This document shows positions 12,393 through 26,100 of a DNA stretch of 64,000 bases, in pieces. The position numbers and the translations under genes were made by a program. Position 1 is the first letter of the stretch. The number at the start of each line of letters is the position of its first letter. This stretch comes from Spodoptera frugiperda. Taxonomy: Eukaryota > Arthropoda > Insecta > Lepidoptera > Noctuidae. The stretch spans positions 674,001 to 738,000 of the forward strand of contig NC_064226.1 in assembly GCF_023101765.2 (NCBI RefSeq). Reading direction: 5' to 3'. The notes under the pieces are model-generated. The model saw nothing but the letters and a program-made list of their open reading frames with translations, ran no database searches and was not told where the DNA came from.

Positions 12393-15300
12393 TATCCCAA
12401 TACCAAACATATCCACATATCTCCAAAGTAAGCCTAAATAGTACAAATAAGTGCAAGAAAATAGAAACAAAAGCGTCACGCATTCAGTACAGTACGAAAA
12501 TAGCAATATCACACCCGTAGTGCAACGTCATGTCCAAAACGGGCAACGACTTACTATGTTTTGTTGTGCCAATGGTTTAATGTGTTGTCGTATCTATTCG
12601 CCTGTGTAGTGCCAATATATTGTCACAAAGGAAATACGTAGCAATTAATGACGTAGGAAAACATAATAATGTTTGAAAAGGCCATTTCTCAGTTCTTCAG
12701 TAGGTGGTTTAGTATTGATTTTGTTATAATTAGATATTGCTCTATAAATACTTTATTGTTTACTAGTTTCGTGTCATTGTCGTGTATCTATTAGACTGTT
12801 TTACTTACCCTACATACTGAAAATAGAAATAGATTTTCGTTCTAGTGGACAAATGATAGTAAAAGTAGTAAAACGTTTACGATTTTCTTGAAATAGCAAT
12901 GCGATATTAATATTGGATGAAACTTTATTGTTATCTATTCGCAGCCAATATGATTCCTAACATCTGGAATTTCATACGTAGGTAGGAAGCTAGGAAGTCG
13001 TGTTCACCGGTAGCACATGTCTATACACACCTTGGGCTCGTTTGTATACTCTCATAAATACACGTGGCAGATGCTCCTCGTGGCTACCTAGTACCTATAT
13101 CTATTCACTCCAGTCTAAATGGTTTTATTAGTGTACTGTTATGGACACTGTTATTAATTCAAAGCTATGCATGGCTCTGTTTACTAAGTTTATGAGCAGG
13201 TCCATTTGAAAAGTGATATGCATAACTTACTTACCTATTGATTAAAGCTAGTGCGATTTACTTAGCTTGATTCCAGAAATAAACCTAGGATTTTCTGTCT
13301 AGCAGTAGTGTTTGAGGATACCAATAATGTAAATCGGAATATGATCTGTAGCGTTTATGGGATAGATAATAGCGAATGGCTGGCTTGATACAATGCTTAC
13401 ATGTATGCCTATATGCAAGCGTTGTCGCCAGTTTTAAGTGAGGTCATGTTAACATTCAACCATTTGTGCCAAAATATGTCTCTCCCACGTGTAAATTCTC
13501 CGCATAATAATATTTTGCGACTGAAATTCGTAACGAGCCATTTTTTCTCCAATAAAAGTAGGTTGTATACACAATCTGTTGTATCTAGGTCTTGAACCGC
13601 CAGCAGATGTTCGTGTGTCGACATTTATTTGCGATATATGTCCGATAAGGTCAGTGGTTTAAGTCAAACTACAGCTGGCACTGTATTGAATACTCTATCA
13701 AGATTTTAGTCCTAAAAACTATAAATAAATTAGCCATAAAAGGCTGTCCAATACCAATTAACAATATTTGTTCACGTTTTGCATTCCCAATTAAATTATT
13801 TGATAGATCATCATCTCTGTAAATAAAGTGTACACAGTAATTAAAACTACATCTGCACGTTGTTTATTATTCCACGCAGATTAAAGTCACCATCTATAGT
13901 TAGAAACAGTTGTTTTGTATTATGAACTCAATCTGCATGTCCTATAAACATGGGAAATTACCAGTCCCTGCGTAGCAGACAGACACAGCCATATAGCCCA
14001 TTATACAATAGGAAATACAACACTTGATGTTCTGAGGAAGTACGTAGTGCCAAGCTCTTAACGAGAAACACACTCAGACTTCAGGTAAACCATTACTAAT
14101 AATAACAGCAGGTACAGGTAAATTGAGGCATAAATTAACAAACAAGGGTCACCGCTAATTTGACACTTACGAACTAAGCAGTAAGGAAAGAAAGGCAGCT
14201 GTGAGGTCAACCACATTGTCTTGTTCCTTACTAACCCTGCCTTGAAGCCATAAAGGTGGTAATACCACATTTAAGCTCGTAACTTGCTGGATATTAGCCA
14301 ATTATGTGCCAAAGACAGGTGGACTCAAGGTCCTGAGAGAATCGCACAGGACATGCTAACAAATCCTGACATCAGCCGGCCTTCATCTTTTCACCAATAC
14401 CGTTTTGCCATTTCCAAAATTCTTCACATCTTTATTTATGTTGTTATAAAGTTCAAATTTGCGAATGAAGTGTTTAGTTTAGATGAGTGTGTGAGTTTGT
14501 CGAGAAGCTTGAAGTTTGTAGAGGCTACAAGGCCATCGTCCTCCTACGGTCACCCATATAACAATGCTAATGGTAGTGACTCACTACTGCATAGTGCTGG
14601 CCAGTACAGCAAGACTGCAAGGATTGTGGTCTATTTAAGTGCAGGATAATGGAGAATAATGTGTATTTCATGTAAGATGATTCACTGGTGGTCCCTTAAC
14701 TGTTAGAGATGGAAGTAATTGTGAAGACAATGAGCTAGACACTCATAGCTTTAGATACAAATTAATATGTTGTTGAGTAAAGATGGTAACATGAGTAGAC
14801 CTCAGCGGAAAGTGAAACGATAAGCATCCCATAGAAGATCACAGTTAAGGTAGAGGATAAAGATGTCCTAAATATGGTTCAAATGGGAAATCGAGTTATG
14901 ATTGGATTTTCTTGAATTGATGGCTCTGGATTTTCTTTTTGATTATGAAGCAAAGGATTTAAGAAAATTGATGGGTTTTATTCCATCAATACTAGAGGAT
15001 AAAATATATGGAATAGATAAGTCTTGCTCGAATCACATCACTATTCGTTGTGATGGCAACTGGCGCGTTTTACATAGCTTCACTTTTTTACCGCTGCCTC
15101 TGTGGGTGGCTATGGACCAAATTTTGGATTTCCTCCCGCTGACCACTATGATTTAGATAATTTGTATCTCATTTCAATATGATAATGACCTTGTCTATTA
15201 TTTGTTAGCGTCGATATGATCGTTTTTTTTTCATCTTTCCTTAAAATAGGGATAGCAACTTTTTTTGTATAATTTCTCAAAATTGGATGCTGTTGCATTC

Positions 15301-15419
15301 TTGTTGATTTGTTATTGCAGATGTTGTCGAACACTGACAACAGCAAGTACCAATGTGACTTTTTCCGAGTTATACATATGTACTTTCTAAGATTATTTAG
15401 ACACCACTGACAAACGGTG
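12393..15419. other. intergenic DNA without recognised gene
   Basis: No supported gene. Two plus-strand open frames, at 14284-14649 and 14902-15156, lie close together and could be remnants of one old element, but I see no reverse transcriptase, integrase, transposase or host-gene motif in them. Confidence 0.35.
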
Positions 15420-15670
15420 AAGGAAAACATCGTGGCTTATAATTTCTAATTATAAGTCTGAAGCAAGCGTGGCAAGGCTGCAACCCTCCATGCTTGAAGA
15501 GGCCTTCAGTCAGTAGTGGCCACTTATAGGCTGTAGGTGTGATGTGTGTGGATGTTGTTGCAAAGATGAATGTAGGACTGAAGATCGAGTACAGTGGCGT
15601 ACTATTAGAAAGGCCTATGTCCAGCAGTGGACAGAAACCGGCTGGTAATGATGATGTTGATGTTGTAGGT
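15420..15670 (+). mobile_element. two RTE-like LINE 3' ends in tandem
   Basis: GAGGCCTTCAGTCAGTAGTG (from about 15499) and AGGCCTATGTCCAGCAGTGG (from about 15611) are characteristic 3'-terminal strings of lepidopteran RTE-type LINEs. The second is followed by a GATGATGTTGATGTTG tail. Only 3' ends are present. Confidence 0.65.
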
Positions 15671-16496
15671 AAATCATTTAGTCTAGAGTGCAATCAACTT
15701 GCGTTTATAGATTGCAATGGTATCAAATAAAAACCAACAATTTATTTCTTAACCACTTTACTTCATATCAATAAACACATTGAAGCATTTCATTTCAGCA
15801 ATGTCGTGTAAAACAGATTTCATTATTTTAATAATATTCTAATGGCATCGTAACTATTAATTATTATTTATAACACTGCCAATAACGTTACAAAACAGGT
15901 AACACAAAGACAATACAAACATATAATTGTCCATAATCAGGTATATAAATTAGTATTCAATTGACCCGTTGTATGTCGGAAAGGAGATAGATCTACGCGA
16001 CACAATGTATTTTCTATAGATTCTCATAGAGTATGGAGATCACTCATATGATTTAAATGAAACCACAAGATTTGTAGTTTTATGGCTTGACTATTGGGCA
16101 TATATCGCTCATTTTGCGTACATTGTCAGCCATGATGATAACAAATATATGGTTTAAATTAAGCAATATGTGTTTGCCCCATACGGTATACCGACAGACA
16201 AGAGGTTAATCGATTTCGTTCGTCGATCATCAATCGTCAATCGATCTGTTAAGGTAGCTACTAAGGATTAATAATATCTACATAATGTGAAATTAATGGA
16301 GGTACATGAGTATTGAGTATATTGACCTATGTGAGTATTAGTCAGCAATATTGTAATTTAAAAATAATAACTTATTTATCAACAAATTGGAGCATTTATA
16401 ACTATTTTTAAGACATCGTTAATTCAATATTTACCATGCATTTTTATGTACACTTAATATTAAGCTGTATCTTTGAACCTAGTCTAAGTTTATTCT

Positions 16497-16662
16497 ACTC
16501 GTGGGTGTGTTTACAAACATATTTCTACCATATTGAAATATAGTTGGTATGTGATACAATAGACAAACACAATATAGACCCGGAACAACAGATTAACTTG
16601 TGTATTAGTACTTGTTCCGTGTGGGACTTCTACCCACTGCACAATACAGCATTCGATAGTTT
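16497..16662 (-). mobile_element. SINE-C family copy, diverged
   Basis: It holds GTGGGTGTGTTTACAAACAT, AGACCCGGAACAACAG and TTCCGTGTGGGACTTCTACC in the same order and orientation as the copy at 63231-63402. The tRNA-like end is degraded. Confidence 0.6.
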
Positions 16663-16926
16663 AAAATGCCAAAATCTAAGTATAGAATTTACACGATAGG
16701 TTTTTTATTTTCCTATCTTTTTTTCTACATTATTACAAAATCAGGGAAATCTGTTTATTTTTCCCTGCATTAGAATAACACATTGTAGTTTTATTACTTT
16801 ACATCTAAGCGCAAGGAGTTCTTCAGGGTCGTATTTTGGGACCAACGCTAAAATTACAAAATTATTATTTGAAAACGTCTCAAAGTGAAATGGCTATACA
16901 AACATTTCGTCTAGTTATTATATCTA

Positions 16927-16932
16927 TTTATT
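16927..16932 (-). terminator. candidate poly(A) signal of the peroxidase gene
   Basis: AATAAA on the minus strand, about 210 bases after the peroxidase stop codon. It is the nearest canonical signal I see, but cleavage is not demonstrated. Confidence 0.4.
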
Positions 16933-17141
16933 CATTAGATAGAGCCATGTGTTATTTACAAAAAATAAAAAAGTGCATAGGCGTAATTTTTGTCCTCCAA
17001 ACTGAACCACATTCGGAAAGTTGTTCTGGACATTGTTTACTAGAGTAAAAAAGCATGGATACAATTTATCAGACTGGTTTAGGTTCAAACATCCACCTCG
17101 TATCGGACTAGCTATCACTACATTACCTTACTCACTCCTTC

Positions 17142-20100
17142 CTAGGACTTCGGTGTCTTTGAAGCCTTGGGTTTGCCCCACGCCCTGAGGTTTGGTTGCG
17201 GCAACTCCTTGCAGTCCACCAGTGGGTTGGTGGCACTGACTGCCTCCATCACTCGAGGCTGGGCTTGGTCCAAAAGATCTTCGTTTGCGCAGATAACTCC
17301 AGCTAATGTGGTCTTACGGATTTCTGTTAATTGTTCTGTGGGATATAGAAATATTTCATTAAAAAGTGTTACTTCAGTCACGTGTTTAACTTAGTTTTGA
17401 TCTACTATAGAAATTATTTCTCCTACTTTTTGGAAATTATGCTAAGCATCTGAAAGCTTTGGAATTAAATAATAATGAAAAGAAAAATTTGCCGTCGCTA
17501 ACTTTTTGAAAATGGCAAAGCACTTATTTATGTAGATATGATATAATATAAGACAAAATAGTGAACTGAATATGGATACTTACCCAAAGTAAACGCAAGG
17601 GTCGGATCTGAAGATTCGTACCAGAACCGGTCGCCGACCTTGAGCCTGTAGAACTGGTCAGCGATGAGGCAGGTCAGGGTGGGGCCCAGGAGACGACCCT
17701 TAGGGTCCTCTGCTAAAGCACCCGTGTATAGGTCGATGTCATCTACAGAACTGAAATTGAAAAGCATGGGTTAGTTTGAACGCTCCCAAAAGATCAGCAA
17801 CGCATTTCTAAACTCTCCGATATTGTTGGATAAAAATGGTCCCTGTTCCTAATTCCAAGTCAAGAACAAAAATATTTTTAACTTCGACAATTTCAATAAC
17901 AGTTGCCAGTTTGAGGTTTTTATAAATATCAATAAAGATATGTACTACAGAAACAAAGAACATTTTATCGAAAGCACCTGTCTACTAGATCTCATGTTCT
18001 TGGAAACTTACTTGTAAATCTTGCAAATCCTGCTGAGTGAGGACTCATCGAATATAGCTTGTAAGTCCGTGAAGTTCCTCGGCCTGGACAGTCCACAGTG
18101 CTCCCTCCACTGAGGGTAGGAAGGTAGACCGTGGTCCCTGCCGCGCTGGATGTTCAGGGAGACCAGGTCCAACCCACATGGACCCGGCTTCTTGGCATCA
18201 GCATCTGATGTGTTGGCTATCACTGGTTTCTCGAACAAATGGTTGCTTAGCTAGAGAAAGAGAAAGATGCCATTAAAGTATCAATTTGAACTCCTACTGA
18301 TTAAAAAGCAAGGTCCAAAAATAATCTCATTCGGTAATTTAAAGATTTTTAATTTTTCTGTTTCCTTGGAATCCATTTACAGAAGTAATTATCAATGTAG
18401 TAGAAAAATCTTTTTTTTTCATTTCAAGGAATGAATAATATTACCAAATGGAAAAACATTCTAATAGAAGGCTTCTGTAAACAATACGAAACAAAGGATA
18501 TAAAGTTTGTGTTAAGTATACCATAACCTTTTGATAAATTTAAAATGTAAGTACTATATCATAATATTTGAATGAAATTACCTCAGTAGTAACATGTGGA
18601 TCCACAGCATGTACGAGGGTGGCCATGGCCGAGGTGACGGCATCTATGGGGCCCTTCTTAGTGTACAGCGTGTACGGGTTGAACAGCATCTGGTGTAGGT
18701 GGGTGTACTGGATCGTGCCCGTGCTCTTGTCCGTGTTGTGGATCAGACCCTGGAACAGAGAAGTTGTGGAGTTCATTGATGCCATCGTTATGTTTGTCCA
18801 TTAAGCCACCAGTTAACGGTTGAATATATAGGCAGTCCCAATGACTTGTAGTAGATTAGCAGGTGGTTCAACGCATATTTAGTATAGATTAATTAATTCA
18901 CATGGAAGATCCCTTGGGAAGGATCGGGCATGTTGTTTAGATACTTTCTTAAACTAAGAAACGAAACATTACAATACAATGCAGCCTCGTTGCTCGAGTG
19001 GTCGCTAGTGCGACTGCGGGGCAAGGAGTCTCGGGTACGATTCCCGGGTCGGGCCTAGTATTACTTACTGGGCTTTTTTGGACGTGTAACACAAACGGTG
19101 GCATGTACATTGTACAGTATCATTTCGTGCCATAATGTGCATCTCTGTCTGCACCTTCGGGGTTTAAAGGCGTGTCGACGAAACGATAGTACAACTCTTA
19201 AGTTACGAGCTGCTGGGAATCAGTGACTATGATAATGAAAAGACATAAGATAATTCTGTTTTCAGTTCATCTTACCGGTAGCAATGTGTGTGCGAATCTG
19301 AAGACACAAGAAGCGAAGTGGTTGGCGATGGATGGGTCCACGGTGGGGTCATACACGTCGGAGTAGCCTTCCTCTTCCAATGTCATGTTCAGAGCCCACA
19401 TCACGTCCGATCCTGTTACGAACATTCAACATTATTTTTATTTATGGGCTCCGTTCAGGGTCGAAATTAATCGAGCACTCTCGTAATTTTACAAAGTGAA
19501 CAAATAAATTATTTAATTCATTTATTTTGTAGTACTATTCATCTGGACCAGTAAAAATGGGACTTCTCTCGCCTGAGGTGAGGCGAGAGGGAGTGTCAGA
19601 CTCTTACTGACTAAAAACCACCCCGTTCCTGCTCCTGCTTTTCGAACCGGAGCTCCGGTCCGCAACTCCGGAATAATGGAACCCTTAACACCTTCAAGTT
19701 GTTTTATCCCTTTTTGTCTGGTATGCCAAACTTACCAAGTATACTAGGCAGGAACTCAGAATACGTGATATGCTGCATCTGCGCCCCGAGTATCTTCCTG
19801 GCCTCCTGGTAGACGGCGTCGTCGTCCCAGAGCGGGTTGTACTTGCGCAGCGCGGCGGCCACGCGGTTGTGTTGCCGCGCCCAGATCAGGTGCATCGTCG
19901 TCAGGTGCAGGTTCTCGTTCGCACGGTCGTCTCCTGCACGGAGGCAGAAGATAGTGTTAGTAAAATTTTGTCATTCTTGGTAATTTTGTTTTGTTCTGTG
20001 ATATGCTTTGGATCCTTGGTCCTTGGACTTTAGTCCATTAATTCTAGCAATAATGGACTAAAGTCAAGATTTATATTATTTTTCTATTCGATTTGTAGTC

Positions 20101-23100
20101 GGCCCTTTTAGGCGCAATATCAGTATTTTACTGGGAGATATCTACCTTCTATAACTCATTTAGTTTGATATATTCTTGACCCTCTGTCTAATATTTTTAG
20201 GTCCTCACTAGCTGTAATACATGTGATAGATCGTATGACAACCATTTACCAATGTCACTATATGATCATACATTCATACCTGACTCAAAGCAGTATCGTC
20301 CCTTAGCGTTCATCTCAGCAGTGTTGCAGCTGTCGTTGGGGTCAGTGGAGGGCGGCAGGAGTTGCGTGGCTCCTATCTTCAGCATCCGCAGCTGTCCACC
20401 GATGAAGGACCGTAGTGATGCACTGCGGGCCTCGGCGAACCCGTATACTGTGGACGCGTCTATGAATGCTGTGGCCTGGTTCAACTGCTCTCTGGGACCT
20501 GGAAAGTAGATATTATGAAGGACTATATTCGTTTTTGAAAGTCTTTAAATAATATCTGTAGTAGGATAATAGAAAAAAACATTATCAACAAATCGTGACA
20601 TGTCTATTGATAAAAATAAAATAAAAAAATAATTGTCCCCACATTAGGCGTGTAGGAGATCGCAGTTTAAAAGGTTCCTATAAAGCTGTTGACTAATTTC
20701 TTAAATGTGCACTCCCTTAATCGGCTCTTTCCACATAAGGGAAAATGTACATTGCTAACGGTATCCAATGAATTTTGTGAAATAAGTATTGATGAACATA
20801 CTCGTAATTTGGCAAGTGGGAGCTGGTGCAGACCTGACGAACTCCATGCAGGTGATGTTGTAGTCCTGGTCGATCGTCTTCATCCAGTTTACTGGGAAAC
20901 TCCGGGTGAGGAGTCTGTGTCGGGTCGCAGCAGGACAGAGCTGTGCCGTTTTCTGGGATCAGAAAGAGATGGATCGTTATTAATTGTATAGATTGTACAG
21001 GGTATTTCAACAAGAACTTTGTTTTTTAAAACAAAATAAAATAAAGAATTTTGGAAAATGATTTTTATTGCTATTAAAAAGAGAAAATGGCAATTATGAA
21101 TGAAAAATGATATCTGACAAATGTCCACCAGGAAATCTGACAGTGTTCATTCTCAGTCTTTAATCACTTGGCTCTTCCAGACCACATAGCACACCGCACA
21201 GGGACAAGTTGAGCATGCAAAGGTCAACAATTGCTATTAGGATCATCAGAAGCCCAAATGCTGATTATTTATTAAACACCAAGTAAAATGAATGTGCTAC
21301 CGAAATGACAAGTGGGAGCTGGTGCAGACCTGACGAACTCCATGCAGGTGATGTTGTAGTCCTGGTAGAACGGATCGTCTTCATCCAGTTGTACTGGGAA
21401 GCACTCCGGGTGAGGAGTCTGTGTCGGGTCGCAGCAGGACAGCGCTGTGCCGTTTTGACCTGGAGATAGAAAGAGATGGAAATTTTACGAAATGTAACTT
21501 TAACAGAACGACCATTTTCAAAGTGAATTTGAATTATTTTAATGCAATTTTTGAGCGAAATTGAATACATTGTAGCAATTGCCAAAGCTCCTACTACGAA
21601 TACCGCCAAAAATTAAATATCAGAAACTGCCACGTTCTTGGTGTTGCTCTAATTAAAAACAAAGTTCTTGTTGAAAAACCCTTTATATTTACCTTAGTTT
21701 CAGATCACCCCCAGTACTTTGGGCTGTGAAGCTCCATTAGCCCAAAGTACTCATCACGTACCGTACAAAAGTAGGGACAAGGACGTAATGTCATTACGTT
21801 GTAATCACCTCTATGTTTTTGGGACTTAACAATGCTCACAAACAACAATCAATGCAAAACATCAATAAATTGATCTCGATATAAACAACATTTAGAAAAA
21901 GATATGAACGTGATACCTATAATAACAAGGTGGTGAGGAGATGTTTTTAATAATTTATGAGTCTTTCCATTTCTTAAAAACACAACAGCAATACTTATTT
22001 CAAAACTTTATACCTCTAGGTAGTTTTGAAACATAAAATAGACCACAAAGTAAAGGGCGTAGTGGATGTATTCTCCATGACCTGCGCTGCAGATTACCAT
22101 CAGGTGTATAATCCGTCTGTTCAGTAGGCTCTTATACCATAAAAACCTTATATACTATATACTATACTTTATTACGTACCCTTGCTAAGCGCAGTGGCAG
22201 TGATATCATGGTCCACGAACTGCCCCCACACGGCCAACATGACTGTGAAGGCGGAGTCGTGCGCGTAGCTCGGCCGGTGGACCGTCACACTCACGTCTCT
22301 GGCGCTCGGCAGAGCTGCTCCGTCCACTCCTTGGCGGGGGGAGCTCACACCTGGAAGAGTAATGGCAAATTGTTATAATCTACCTTATGACCTTTATTTT
22401 ATGGTACTATTTTCAATGATTTCACTGCTTAGGAGTTTATTGATTAGGGATCTTAGAACTTTTTTGATTAGGTCATTAGAGTTTGTAACGTAGTCAAGCC
22501 CAAGAAAGGCAGTTTCCCTAGAACTCCTAGGAGATGAATCTTCCAAAAACTTAAAGTTTTATATCAAGTTACTTCATATTGCAAAAAACGTGATAAGTAG
22601 CTCGATGGTATTGCAATGACGTCCAAAAACTCTATTGACACAATGGAGTAGTATAATGTGCTGTTGTCTATACCCAACCCACTCATGGATCTGTTTACTA
22701 CCTATCATATCTAAACTGCTGTCTACACGTCCTTCACCAGCTTTACTCAGATCGACACTTACCATCACCGTAGTCAGCAGGGAGCACTCGTCGGAAGGGA
22801 GTCTTGGAAACTCCCCACCGCAGTGGATTCTCCAGGTTGTTGCAGGTGCCGTCCGTGGTCCTGTACCTCGAGAGAGTGCAGGGTATGGGCGTGGTGCTGC
22901 AGTAGGCCGGCTCTGGGAACGAGCCGTTTAATGGTGGACCCTGCCCTGCTCCTCCAGGGCGCAAGGAAATGTCTGTGCTGGAAGGAAAGAATTATACAAG
23001 GTTACTTAAAGCGTCAGTTAACAGAATCATGTGATGGAATTTGTGTATTGTGTGTATGTTGATGCTTGGTATTTTTATGTTAAATGGGCCGACGTTTGGC

Positions 23101-26100
23101 CGCTATCTCGCTCTCGCTCGATGAAGCACGTCTGCCCATAAGCAACCTATTCACTCGGGCTTTGAAGACATCCAGGTTATACCCATCAGGAAACACAGAC
23201 TCCGGCAAGGAGTTCCACTTCCTAGCAGTTCGCAACTTGTAACTAACTTGTTTAACAGTTTGCTGTAATAAAGTAGAATAAAATATAGCAAATAATTATG
23301 TTTACGGTTTACATCATGTTTGATATCAATAGGCGCTTCTTGCACAATCGAACGTAGGTTTAGGATAGATGGACTAGAATTTAATGTTGGAAATTTACGA
23401 AACAATGAAATAATTAACTAGTTTTACTTTGGGATTTGTGTTTTGCACATACTAAATAGATCATTTAATGATTTTATGTGATGTGTTTTTTGTTAATAAA
23501 ATGTAAAATAACATAGCTCCTAGTTTGTTTACGACAACAACACGTTTAACAATATCATTAGGCGCTCGCGCTACGCATTCGTAAATATGGGTCCGGTAAA
23601 CAAGGCTAAAATTAGGTATATTTTTCTTAATTTCATATCAATAACAATTCAATTTGTATAATATCAGTACTTTAAATACTGAAATTACTGAATAACTTTC
23701 ATGTTGTAAGTAATTTCTAATTAACAAAATAACTAAGTTAATGAAACTATAATTGATGAGACAATCAGAGCAATACGTTTTTTTACAATTTCCATGATAT
23801 TCGATCATCAGGCGCTCTTTAAACATGAGTTTTGGGTATCGGTAGTTGGAAGGGTTTTTTTTCTAATTTATTATTATTTGTTTCTATGTTAAGTATTGTT
23901 CTCACAGACAGTGATATTGTTTATGCAATATGGAGACCGAATGGAAGCTGATATCTTCCGCATTGTAAGTGAAATGATGTGTGAATAGTGTCACACATTA
24001 GTTGACACAGACATCGACGTTGCTTTGATGATTTCTCTCATATTTGACCAAGGGGTTCGACGTCAAAATATAATTTTACTTTTTGTAAGATGAAGACAAG
24101 TTTATCTTTATCTTAATTGAACTTCAATACCTACCTGATTTTGTTCCAAAGTTGCTTGATGTGCCAAAAGTGTTTGCTTTCCACCTACCTAATTCACTAT
24201 TACCTGCCCTATTGATTTATCTTCCTGGCTTAGGTACTTGCAAAGTTATATGAGGTATCAGCACGGTATCTTCTCTTTACATTGTTCCCAATCGTCATGC
24301 CATCACACAATCAACCCCATCTTCTATTTATCATCTGTTTATCTTCATCTTTACCATTCGTCCAGATTTAAGTAGATACAGTGGTGATTCTCATTAATCA
24401 GAAGCTAAAATATTGAAAGTTCTTTATTCTAAACCCGAGGTACCTAAACACAGTAATATATACGCAACACACTAAATAGTAGATCGATATATTTTGGCGG
24501 AGTTCGGTAACCTGTGACCACTGAGGCGGTGTGAAGCCAAACCGAGGCGGGGATAGTGTTACGCGGTTTTATAACACAGATAATATATCGAATTACCTAC
24601 ACCGGTATACAAGCGTCCTAATTCCGCCAGACATACGATATTTTTGTCTACACTTCATATCAATACTTGTTGTTCCACGCGGGTTCACCTGTGTGCTGTT
24701 TTTTAAATTGTTTCGTGGGATAATCTGACACGAAGTCCAATTTACTGCCGTACTCAGAGCCATTTAATTGTTATTTATGCCAGTCCGTAGCAATTGTTTT
24801 CGGTCCAAAGTCGTTACTAAGGAATAGTTTGAGTAACATTAAATGTCTCTGAGTGTGACAGCTAGTCCATCCAAATTATCATGGTCAGTCTTTTTCTATA
24901 GACTGCTGGAGGTCTCTTCAATAGCACGCCACTGAGCTTGATCTGCAACTGTTTGTATCCAAGGTTTAGACCAACTTCGAACAAAGAAAAAAGTATTTCG
25001 TTTTATTAATAACATTGTCTTAGATATTTATGCCGAAATGATTTTGGTTCCGACGTATCGTGACGCATTTTAGTCAAAGAAATATCCTTTATGATTTGTT
25101 TAACATGTCATTGAAATATTTGATGCTATAATTATACACTATCTGCGTAGGTTTTGTCCTTCTGGTACGTAAGATTAGCAACGTTAATTAGTATTCAATA
25201 ATAAGACTAGAATATTTTTATATATTAACTATTCATTTGTCTCTTATTCGATTTATACAATATCCACAATATGTAGGTACTTATTTAATACTTTTAATCC
25301 ACCGACTTAAGTAATGTGTTTGTGTGATCAGCACTTTGGAGAAAAGCTTATCTGACTTTCTTAGGAAACTTGATAGGTAGTGGTCGCTACTAACTAAAGA
25401 ATGAAGGTTTCGTTGGCCTCAAAAATTTTTTTTCAGTTACTGTAATTTTCTGTCGAAGCGAACTTATTGTAATTATAGAGAAAGTTAGACACGAAAAGCG
25501 AAAGAGGTGTGTAAGATTCGTAGCAATTGGCGTTTTGTTGTCTCTGCCAAGGGAGATAAGCGTGAGGCACGTATGTAGTTAGACACTAAAGAAAATTTTA
25601 AAAAGCTTCAGTTCTGAACCTGAAAAAAAATTTTAAAGACAGTTTTCGACATCAATCAGCTTTTAGAATACCACGTTACTACGCAGACTACATCACGTTG
25701 TGTCTTGATGCACAATGCTAATTCAATTGTATTAAATTTAGGTCTGGAGTACACAGCATGCAGTGGAGCTATGCAGCGGCAGTGGGGAGCCAATTGACCG
25801 TATCTAGGTGACCGGATGAGTACTGGCTATCAATTGAACTAGCCACTCAATGTATTGGAACAGATGGATTTATGGATCGCGTTTGTTTGTTTTGAAGATG
25901 AAAGAGAATGTATAAACAGATTATTATTTGTTTAAAGGGAATGGATTGAATAAACCATTCAATCCAAATTTTATACATACATATTCTTCGAAACGTATGA
26001 TGAAGATGTAGTCAAAGTCTATGTCTGCCGTCTATGTCTGACGGGCAGACTGAATCATCAAATGGTCCGACAATCTGTGATCTTTTTGGTAACTATTTCT

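Noticed and set aside
14284..15156. Two plus-strand open frames of 121 and 84 codons that might be a gene.
   Set aside because: They show no recognisable motif, have unconvincing composition and cannot be linked by splice sites; they may be an old transposon remnant but cannot be assigned.
18981..19055. A possible tRNA gene, with A- and B-box-like strings.
   Set aside because: No complete cloverleaf forms, and the sequence continues into a dispersed body seen at other loci, so it is a tRNA-derived SINE.
17167..23062. Plus-strand frames overlapping peroxidase exons.
   Set aside because: They are antisense shadows of confirmed exons, kept open by the GC-rich third positions of the real gene.
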